Origin: Tribonema minus
Lineage: Eukaryota; Sar; Xanthophyceae; Tribonematales; Tribonemataceae
DNA length: 64,000 nucleotides
Reading direction: 5' to 3'
Assembly: GCA_017506865.1 (NCBI GenBank)
Contig: JAFCMP010000537.1
Coordinates: 248,001 to 312,000 of the forward strand
The first letter of the stretch is position 1; each line of letters opens with the position of its first letter. Position numbers and translations under genes: made by a program. This document shows positions 35,745 through 45,900 of the stretch, one piece after another. Under the pieces are notes generated by a model. The model did not search any database. It was not told the DNA's origin and saw only the letters and a program-made list of their open reading frames with translations.

Positions 35745-36829
35745 CACATGCACCAGGCCGCGAATTTTGTGTCTGCTTGGGGCTGTCGGTTGTCCATTTC
35801 TGACTCGGTGAGCAACATGCTGTCACCCGCAAAAACACTAGACTGGCTACAGGTTCATTGGTTTGTTTTATTTCAGTTTTGACTCTGGCGCTTTAGTATG
35901 CACCTTCACCTGCGCAAACACTTGCCTCCAGGGCTGCAGCCAAAACCTAGCCCTAACCCTAGGTTCTTACAGTGCCCGCACCATGGCTCAACGGACTTCG
36001 CAATCCGCTGTACGTTCTCACTATGCGCAGCTTCACTTAAAGTTCAACTTCACCTGGGATCTATGGGCACGTCACCCTGCCACGTAGCATCTGCGAGATC
36101 CGGCATGGCCACATGCAACTGCAAGTACGGCACACAAAGCAGGGTAGGGTTAGGGCTTGCAGATGTGAGCAGCGGGGACAGTCAGTGAGAGCTTCAACTT
36201 GTAATTTCATTACAGGAGTATGTAAATTCACTCATGATTAATGCGTCATGCGCACGAGAGCAGCGGCGCATGTTCCCGTAGCAGAATCATGAACGCGCAC
36301 TGCTGCGGTGACAGACGCTGCTGTCCATCAATGGGATCAAAGCTCTTTTTGCCTGCAGCAAAAGCATGCAGTGGTCAGTCACTCATGATTTACTCAAGAA
36401 ACAAAGTGACTTATGCTGCTGATGTTGCGCCACTGTGTTGGAGGTCTTGACAACATCCAGGATTTGAGCGTCGGAAGCAAAATCATGGCAGACTGATGAT
36501 GCGGTAGCAGCTTGCACAGTAGAACATCTGGTGCATGTTACCAGTTAGTTTTCAGCAGCAGGGCATTCATGCATACTGTACTGAGGTCAGAATGGGTGTC
36601 GCATGAGGGCTAGCGTTTACGAGTTCGTTTCCTTGCAAGTCGACCAGCAACTGGAACTGCTTTCAGTCAACACCCTCAGAGTTCATGCCCTCTGAAGCTG
36701 ACGCGTTTTAACAGTGCAGCTGTTGTGTTAGATCAAGTAAAAGTCTCATAGTAAAATTGAAGTGTAAAGCGTAGTTGAAGTGTCAACAGCAAAGTGTCTG
36801 ATCAAAGGTTGAAGTGTACAGCGGAGAAC

Positions 36830-37375
36830 ATGTGCTACTTCCGACCACCCATGCACCGTTTGCTGCACGTCGTCAATTCAACAGTATCAGAGTCCACGCG
36901 CTTTGAAGTTGAAGCGTCAAAGTGAAGTTGCAGTGTTGAGGTGAAGTTGAAGCGTTGAGGTGAAGTTGAAGTGTTGACGTCGTAGAATTGCAGTGTCAAG
37001 GCCAATTTACAGTCAACCTGGAACGAAGGTGAAGTGTGGTAGCAACTGTGTGCAACTGTGTGGTCAAGAGCAAAGCCTACACAGGGAAACATAAGGTACT
37101 GTGTGACTCATGGCCTATTGCTGCAGCAGCGGCGACCACGGTTATTGGTGGAAGGCACTTGCGGCTAACCATCCCTTGTCACCTAGAGCCCTACGATATT
37201 TTGATTCGTTTTCATAAGCTATATCCGAACTCCCACATACCGTTTGCTGCACGTTTTACAGTCAGTCAACCTAGAACAAAGGTGAAGTGTGAAAGCAACT
37301 GTGTGGTCAAGAGTGAAGCATACACAGGGAAACATCAGCTCTTTCTGAACTCCCACGTACCGTTTGCTGCGCGTC
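36830..37375. repeat. Tandem duplication with GAAGTG-rich spacer
   Basis: The block CCGTTTGCTGCACGT...GTGGTCAAGAGCAAAGCCTACACAGGGAAACAT is repeated: parts at 36847-37095 match 37234-37345 and again 37358-37375. Between 36900 and 36980 the word TGAAGTTGAAGTGTTGA is reiterated. Confidence 0.7.
37126..37225 (-). repeat. Dispersed repeat of about 95 bp, copy 2
   Basis: The reverse complement matches the copy at 30075: GCGACCACGGTTATTGGTGG, then AAGGCACTTGCGGC, a CTTGTCACCTAGAGCCCTACG core, and GATTCGTTTTCATA. Confidence 0.75.
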
Positions 37376-38282
37376 GTCGTATGCGTACGCCGTGCTGATA
37401 GACCATTTGTAGGCCCCAGACTGCCGCCTGCCTGTGGAGGCTGAGCTGAGATGAGCCGTGGCAACATCGACCACCCACTCTACTGTTAGCTGCATACAAC
37501 ATAAGCGCAATCACGCGAGCATTGCGTGTGGTGAATCACTGGTGATATAACTGCATCCTACACGTTGAGGAGGTATACCGTAGGTATGTACATGTAAACA
37601 TGCAAACAGTGCCACATTTCAACCGCTACCCACCACAGGTGCAATCATCATCCCCCATTATTAGTAGGTATACACATACACCCACACACAAAGAATACAC
37701 TGCAATGTCCATCCACCACTCCACAGGTATCTGAACAAAGGCGCAATTGAACATGGAGTTTGTCTGGGGGAAACTGACATGACATGATTGCCCCCACGGA
37801 CCCCTATGGTATCTGCATGGAGCGAATGGAGATAGGCGCACGAACAAACTCGCCATAAAAAGTGAGCGATGTTGTACAGAACCCGGAACGCAGAATGTCG
37901 ACTGCCACTACTTCGGGCACGCAACTTCAAAGTTGTACTTTGAGACGCAGAATGTCGACTGCTGCCACCACTGGCGCACCGCAACTTCAAAGTTGACTTT
38001 CAGCCAGTCTCATGTTCAGGATCGACAAATCGACGCACAGCATATGCCAGACACATGCTACACGCGTGTAGCTTCGGTGCGGCAGCGAACAGCAATCAAC
38101 CCACAAATGCGTTGATATTTAATTATTCCTTTTTCAAAAACGTGGACCCCCAGATAGATTCCAACAAGTAAAAATATCGGATGTAAAACACTGTCAATGT
38201 CAACAATAATATAAATCCAAACAGCACCAACGGCATGCGCAATGCAGAATGCGTGCTCGCTAGCAACATTGAGTATTATCGG

Positions 38283-38600
38283 CTGGAGTTGAGCATCATT
38301 CAGCAGGGTTGAGCATCATCAGCAGGGTGGACCCTCATTAGTCAGGGTTGAGCATCATCAGCTGGGGTAGGGCATTCAGCAGGGTTGGGCATCATCAGAA
38401 GGGGAGACCATCGTAGAACATCATCAGCAGGGTAGACCATCATCAGCCGGAGGTGAGCAAAATCAGACAGGTTCAGCATTATCAGCAAGGTGGACTATCA
38501 TTAGGAGGTAGCAGGGTTGAGCGGCACCAGCACGGACGAGCATTGTTGACAGGGTTGAGCATTGGCAGTAGATTTGAGCATTATCAGCAAGAGTTTGAGC
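38283..38600. repeat. GTTGAGCATCATCAGCAGG minisatellite
   Basis: About fifteen imperfect units of 17-24 bp. On the - strand the array starts just after the donor of the exon at 38606. The first units resemble that donor region (ACAG/GTGATGCTCAAA), so the array may derive from an expanded donor echo. Confidence 0.8.
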
Positions 38601-38605
38601 ATCAC

Positions 38606-39935
38606 CTGTTGTTTGCCCTCCGCCTGCTGGTCCTCCACCAGATGTTGCAGGGACCGCTCCTGCAGGAGCAATGCGCATCGAGTCTTTGAGTAGAGTCCTT
38701 GAGGAGAGTCATTGATTGGAGTCATAAAGTGGTACTGTGTGCCCCTGAGCAATGCCATCACCACGACATTATGACAACATCGCTGATCATGACCATGCCG
38801 GACAGCTGTGAGGCCTCCTACAACGACGCACACCATTGTGCAGTGGTGCTGAAGACGAAACGGTCGCATGCTCACAAGACCAATTGCACTGAGTACCCGA
38901 GTAGAGTCATCGAGTCGCAGCCTCGATAAACATAACTTTGTATGGGTCTACTCGAGTCGGCCCCTTGTCACTGCCGGCATATGCAAGTTGCTTTGGTGGC
39001 GATGCTGCAGAAGACACACATGTGCTCTTCAGACAAGAACAGAGGTTGGTTTCTTACGCTGGGTAGTGTCCGCACACATACAGGACTCTAGACAAATCTG
39101 CAACGGCGATCTGGCAGCTTTCAGAAATAAAATGACGCTACGGCAACACTTTCATCAACACCAACTCTACTTGACGCAGACCACGCCTGTCTGACGCCAA
39201 CACAACGATGAACATGGTCGCTGGGTATATGCACAATATCATGAGTCGTGCCCTTGAAAGCTGGAATCATTGAGCGAGCTGTGACGCCACTACAATGAAT
39301 TTCTATGTGTGTGGCAACATATACTCGAGTGTTTCAAATACTCGCGAGTGAAATGCTCTACATGAGTCTTGCAGGTCAGCCAAATGCCGGTGAGGAACAG
39401 AGACACTAGCACGCTCGAGTACCACACCACCACCTGCGTCTGGTCGCAGCGCAAGCTTCGCTGCTCCACATGCGTTGTTCAGCATAGCTGCTTACCTCGT
39501 CTGCTGTGATCTGCAGTCCGGCAACAGGGTAGCTCACTGGCCTCTCAGCAGCTCCCAGCGCCTATAAGTCGCCAGCATCACGCAGCATGGTAAAGCACAA
39601 GGGTTGAAGCGCTGTGAAATGAGCCAACAAAATTTCGTTGTGCATGAGGTCAGCCTTAGCAGCACGAAGCAACGGCAGTTGGTTGACCAACTTGACTGAT
39701 CACACTGCTTATGTTTATTGGTGGCACCTGCTGCAGCAGAAGCGATATCTGCGGCCGCGTCGCCATCAGTTCCACGTCGGTGTGCTCCTGCTGCTGCTCC
39801 TACGCCATGGGGCACCTGTTCAATCACGCGAACTTCAAGCGTCAACAGGAACTTGAAGTTGAAGGAAATGTGTTCACCAAAAATGTCGCCCTCACGTCGC
39901 TGGGCTTGGAGCACTATTTGAACGAGCTGATTCAT
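38606..39935 (-). CDS. 5' exon block of a coiled-coil gene, probably the start of the gene ending at 18819
   Basis: Proposed exons 39935-39878, 39799-39728, 39433-39342 and 38659-38606 join in phases 1, 1, 0, 0. The ATG gives M-N-Q-L-V-Q-I-V-L-Q-A-Q-R-R-E. Later exons read L-A-D-L-Q-D-S-C-R-A-F-H-S-R then E-R-S-L-Q-H-L-V-E-D-Q-Q-A-E, a heptad-like helix. Donors are GTGAAC, GTGCCA, GTATTT and GTGATG; all but the last are weak. Exons 2 and 3 also have open + strand readings. No separate 3' end is seen, and the block runs in the same direction as the gene at 33407-18819. A single gene of about 21 kb, head-to-head with the deubiquitinase gene, is the simplest view. Function unknown. Confidence 0.4.
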
Positions 39936-39990
39936 TCACAACTTTCTGTCCATGCCAACAACTAGGCGCGGCGGCCACCAAGCTCGCACC
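39936..39990. promoter_or_regulatory. Possible 55-bp divergent promoter
   Basis: Separates the proposed ATG of the - strand coiled-coil gene (39935) from the favoured ATG of the deubiquitinase gene (39991). An alternative + strand ATG at 39952 lies inside it in a poorer context. If the - strand start is wrong, this is simply the 5' flank of the + gene. Confidence 0.4.
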
Positions 39991-42900
39991 ATGCGGGCTC
40001 TGCTGCTAGTTGCGGCCTTAGCCGCGCTAGCTACTGCGCTAGCTGTATCCGGATCGCCTGTAGGGACGTTCTATACCACTTTCAAAATCCCACCAGATGT
40101 GCAGCCAGGTCAAGAACTGGTGAGTCGGTGTGGCAGGTTCGACAGTCACACGTGTCATATCTCACATCGCGGTTCAGTACATCGCAGTCTGTGTGCCTCC
40201 TTACAGCAGCTCATTGCCATCTGCATGAAGCATTGGCCAATAAGATCTACTACTGAGACCGAACACGGCATGCGGTGGTTCACCTGCCCTGTTGGACATT
40301 CCACAGCACCAACGTTACACAGTGCTTACAAAGAGTGTCAGTATTCTGTCACGTTCTTCGCAATACATGTGTTTTTCCACAACATGCCTCTCGCGTGTGG
40401 CACTGCAGAAATCGGAGCCGCAGGAGCTGGAGGGCAGACTGTGGCAGCTGAAAGTATACCCCAGAGGCTACAGAACGGCCAGCAAGGCGGGCTTTGCGTC
40501 GGCCTACTTGCAACTGCACGAGAGCAGCGGCGAAGGAAGCGGCGAGGCTGGGAGCAGCTGCACATCGTCATTCGCTATCGCGCTGCTCGAGGATGGCAGC
40601 GATGAAGCTGCTGAACACGTGAGACGACGCGAACACGTTCTTGTGCTCTCATTGCTTGGTTAGGCAATGGAGTGATCCATGTTACATGGCACTGCGCCGC
40701 CAGCTTGTCAGCATGCATGGAGGCACAAACAGGTGTAGCGTTTTTTTCCATAACTCTGCACCTGCATGATGCAGCATGCAGTTGTGGCACTTCTTAGGCC
40801 CTGGTGACTTGCCAGTAATGTACGTAACCCTAGTTCAAGGACAGGGACAGCAAACCGAAAATGGTACTTGTAAGGTGCAACGAATTGGACATCAGCGACG
40901 TTCAGCATTGCTCAAATATGGCGTGCGCCCCTGCTGCTCTCCTTTGGAAGCATTTCATCTGCTAAATTTCACCCTAACCTTACTGGCAGGTCTTGTACGT
41001 CACGAAAAAAAAGCGCATGCAGCATCGGGCTGAAGCTAATAGTAATACGAAGCTGACTCTGACTCTGATCCGCTCATACCCACCTGATGAGCCGCAGAAA
41101 TGCTGCGAAGAGCACGACTTCAGCGACGTCCCCCGCTGGGGCTTCATGAAGTTCGCCGAGGAGGAGTTCACCGAACCTCAACTCTGATACGACTCTAACT
41201 CTTGTTCTCATCAGCCCATGCCCATCCCGCGCCTGTCATGCCGCAGAAATCCTGCGACGAGCACGACTTCAACAACGTCCCCCGCTGGGGCTTCATGAAG
41301 TTCGTCGAGGAGGAGTACTTCACCGAACCTCAACTCGGCTGCGTCAGCGAAACCGACGGCAGCGTGCGCCTGCGCGTTGCGGTGGGCCGCCCCGGTGACG
41401 CTCCTGCGGTAACTGCCGCGGCAGCTGGCAGCAGCGCTCAGGGCGGCACGTTCAGGTAGGTCAACAATTGAAGTTGAGACGGTGACGCTCCCGTGGTGTT
41501 GTGGCAGCGGCTGGCAGCAGCGCTTAGGGCGGCGCGTCCAGGTAGGTCAGCAATTGAAGTTGATAAATTCAGTTCTATTATTTTTCAGTTGGCAAAAGGC
41601 AAAAAGTATTGCCAAATACGTCAACCATGCATTTCTGATCTTCTTTGCTATGAAAGCTCGTGTTTTCTGACACATTTCTAACGCGTTCCTACCATACAGC
41701 AGTGCTCAGCATGTGAGCAAGCAGCAGCGCGCGGCGGCGGCGCAGGCGCGGAGGGACCGGGCGGAGGTGCTGGAGGCGGCGTTCGGGGAGCCGGTGGGGC
41801 TGGAGAATCAGGGTGAGTGACCTGTTAACTTCAAGTTGAAGATAACTTCAACAACACCTGTCAAGAGGACTGTGAAAAGTGGGCAGAGAGGTGCTGGAGG
41901 CGGCCTTCGGGGAGCTGGTGGGGGGTGGAGAATCAGGGTGCGTGGGAGCGCTGTCACTACCTGTGAACTTCATGTTGAACATAACCTCAACAATACCAAT
42001 CAAGATAACTGTAAAAGCGGGCGGAGGTGTTGGAGGCGGCCTTCGGGGAGCCGGTAGGGCTGGAGAATCAAAGTGCGTGGAGCGCTGTTACACCTGTGAA
42101 CTTCGAGTTGAACAGAACCAGTTTGTGGAACTTAACGAGTGGACAGAGGTGCTGGAGGTGGCGTTCGGGGAGCTGGTGGGGCTGGAGAATCAGGGTGCGT
42201 GGAGCGCTGTTACCACCTGTGAACTGCAAGTTTGAACAGAGCACCACATACAACTGTCAAGAAAACTTCAGAGGTGATCTGTGTGCGTGGAGCGCTGTCA
42301 CCTGTAAAATGCAAACTGAACAGAGCACCAAATGGTGACCAAATCAACTGTCAAGAAAACTTCATAAGGGGAACTTTGGCGGGCGACAAGTGGCCGACGT
42401 ACGCTGCACGTTGGTATGGACTGGCTGCACTTACTTCCAACGTACCCTCATGTTTGCACCTCTCACACATTGCATCGCGTCACAATACTGATGCACCGAC
42501 TGTTGAGCTTCACTGTGCAAAGCAGCACATTTGTTGCAGACAGCAGTTTTCAGCATGGCGGTGACGGTGGCTAGCAGTGCCTTTAGCACGCCCGCAAGCA
42601 GCACCAAAGAAAGGAGCTGCATGTCATTGGATAAGGTGTGTGTGGGGGGGGGGGGGGAGCCCAGGGGGGGGGGAGCCCCAACAAATCTGACTTTGATCTT
42701 ATGACCGCCGGCCCAAACATTGGAGGCGCACGCCAGCTCGACAGGAAGGATATGAGTGTGTGTGTTACTGTGATGCCACTCTCATCCACTATGCTGATCC
42801 ATTGTGCAACAATATACACTGCGCTGCTCAAGTCCTAAGTAGTCTGGGCTCTTCTTAGGGTCAGGATCACGATTAGGCAGTAGTGCAAGCGCAGGTGTCA

Positions 42901-45900
42901 CTCAGGCATATGGCAGCATGTTTTCTAACCTTGGTTGTGCATCTGATTCGTTGAGTTGGCGCTCGTATGGTTCAGCTGGCACCCAGTAAGTCCGCAGGCA
43001 AGTTAGGCCTCAAGAACTAGCTAAACAATGCCAAGTTGCAAAGCAGCACCGATTTTACTTCCCCTGAGAGGAGCAGTGCATGCATATTCATCTGCGCAAG
43101 GTCGGTGTTGCTGCGCCTCAGTATTGCTTGTCACTAGTATGTGAAGTTTGCACATCACCAGGAACTTCAACAACGCACGGGACACGCTCCCTTCCCGTCT
43201 TTGCCGACAAACACACGTGCTACATCAGATGGCGTTCAGCATGCCGCGCTTCAAAGCAAAGTTGTGCATGAAACGTGCCATGCTTTGCATGTGACATTGC
43301 CCTCCCCCCCCCCCCCCTCTGCAGGCAATACGTGCTACATGAACTCGCTCCTTCAGACGGCATTCAATGTGCCGCGCTTGAGGGGCGCAGTGCTATCAGC
43401 CCCCAAAGCGGGGGGCGCTTTGGGGGGTTTGCAGCGGGTGTTTGAAGACCTTAGGGCGGGCTATGGCGCGGGTTCTACCAGACCTCTTACAGCAGCCATG
43501 GGCATCGATCCCAGGTACGATGCGCACACTTTGAGCTGTCATGATGGCGGGTTTTCTCTTATGTATCTCATATGCTCTGTGGAGGGTTTGAAGACCTTAG
43601 GGCGGGCTATGGTGCGGGGTCCACTAGACCTCTTACAGCAGCAATGGGCATCGATCCCAGGTAACGATGTGTACACTTTTGTACACTTTTGGGTGTCATG
43701 GTACACTTTAAAGGTGTCTTGATGGCTGTTTGTACAATAATCTCTATTCGCTTTACGGTGCCGGGTCTACCAGACCTCTTACAGCAGCCATGGGCATCGA
43801 TCCCAGGTACGATGCACTGTTGAGTTGTCATGATGGCTGTATCATACAATGTGTTTCCATTTGTTTTCAGGGGTGCAGACGTGATCCTGGGGTTCTTTTC
43901 TGTGACAATGCATTGTGAACTTGGTCACAAATGCAACATGCACTGCTGAGCTCTGTCGCTCCTGCTCCTGCCTCCTCTTCATGTCTGTTCAGCTTCTGTC
44001 AGAAGGTACTATGTTGGAGATATCAGCCTCGGAGTAAGGCTCTCACCCTCATGTCGCGCATGTGGCATGCAACACAGCGGGAGGTCCGCGCACGCTCTTG
44101 CTGTGTAGTCAGAACGAGAAGCTGTCCTGCGTGTTGTTTGGTTACTGCGTGTGTGCGAACGCTGTACGGAAAACTTCACACTGCGTGTGTGCGAACGATG
44201 TACGGAAAACTTCACACTACTTAGTAGGGCTAACTCAGGGTTATGCCGCCACAGGTAGGGTTTCTTTTTGCTTGGGGTTAGGGTTGGGTTGGGGTTGAGG
44301 TTAGCATTTATGAGAAAAATGCGGGCAGTGCCCTCTGCCAGGTCCATGGCCCCCCTTGTTGATCATAGTGGTATACATTGTCGGTGTCCTGGAATAGGGG
44401 TCCTTACTGTAAGTTGAGCATTGTGCCATACTTCAAGTGTGTATGTATCCAACCGAGCCTTTGTACCCAAGCTGCGTCGCGGCCTCAACCTCCATGCCTG
44501 AGCTCTTTTTCTGACCCCAACCCCCATAAAGCATGTCGTGCACAATGGCGACGTTTCGTGGCGCTATAGTAGACAGAATCATTGAAGTTTGCAACTGCTC
44601 TCGCTTCGGGTGCATTGATCTGCTTCAATGGTCCGCAGTCTCGGCTTTGAATCAGTTTGAGCCGGTGTCGGCAGCAAGCGCTGCAACAACTGTGTGTGCG
44701 CGCACTTGTACTGTTGACGCACCAGTTTCAGAAAGGATGATTAGGGGGTTTCGGCTGAGCAGTGTGCCATTTTGCTAACCCTAACCCTAACCTTGCCCTG
44801 CGTGATTGAGTTGTGCTTGCAAGCAATTGCTGACACTAGCCCTTGCCTCCAGAGCTACACAATGATAGCGCACGCACTTGTCTGTACGCTTGTCTGTGCT
44901 CCACCGCTACACCAAGATTGTATACGCTTGTCTGTACACTCATATACACTGTCCGTGCACTTGTCTGTACTTTTGATTTAATTCTCGCTCAGGGCGCGCG
45001 AAAAAGCCCAGATGGTGGATACCAGAATCTACATGTGTCTTTGTGAACACCTTGTCTGTACATTTGTGTGTGCACTTGCTATATATATGGTACATCTGCG
45101 GCATATTGCTAATTAACCCTACCCTTAACCCTTGTGATTGACTTCTCCGTGTAAGCGTTCGCTCGCACGGCCCCCCCTGCCTCCAGAGCTACACCATGAT
45201 AGTGCGCTCACTGGTCTTGTGTGTACACTTCGGTACACTTGTCTGTACACTAGTCCATACACTTGGGTGTGCACTTGTCTGTACAGTTGTCTGTACACTT
45301 GAGTGTACACTTATAAATATGTACACTTGTCTGTACACTTGTCTGTACTACGCCACTCGCGCCACGCAGGTATCAGCAGGATGCACAGGAGTTTGGGCGC
45401 TTCCTGTTCATGAGCCTGCTTGAGGCGGGAGACGAAGTTGTCACAGAGGCTGTGGAAACGACATTTTCGGGATACCTGGAGAACTACATGGATGTAAGTC
45501 ATCACAGACGGATTAGGGTTAGGGTTAAAGTAAAATTAGGGTTAGGTTAGGGCTAGGATTTGGGTCAGGGTCAAAAGTAGGGTTGGGTCAGGGTATTGAC
45601 CCTTCGGAAACAACGTTTGCGGGCTATGTACCTGGATAACTACATGGATGTAAGTAGATCATCACAGCTCACATTAAAACTAAATTAGGGTTAGGGCTAG
45701 GGTTAAAAGCAGCGTTGGGGTAGAACTAGGATGTGGGGGCAGGGTAGAAAAAAGGGTTAGGGTCAGAGTTGGGTCAGGGTAGTGACCCATGCGGTGCAAA
45801 TTCCATTGGCAACAACGTTTGCGGTCTACCTGGAAAACTACATGTATGTGAGTTATCACAGCTTGGATTAGGGTCTAGGGTCTAGGGGCAAAAATAGGGT

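Larger units (their letters stand above)
33408..38605. other. Unresolved 5.2-kb segment, probably introns of the coiled-coil gene
   Basis: Contains exon-like pieces on the - strand that I could not join. One is 34351-34271 (V-L-Q-R-S-A-I-E-V-N-W-E, between a GTCGCAG acceptor and a GTCATC donor). Another is about 34055-33950 (F-Y-K-H-A-A-A-L-S-N-A-Y). It also holds the tandem array at 34757-35200, telomere-like words near 33165 and 35415, and minisatellite-like duplications. Several of these also have open + strand readings, so strand is not settled. Confidence 0.4.

Noticed and set aside
38283-38600. CRISPR array
   Set aside because: Units are imperfect, contiguous and without unique spacers; the genome is eukaryotic.
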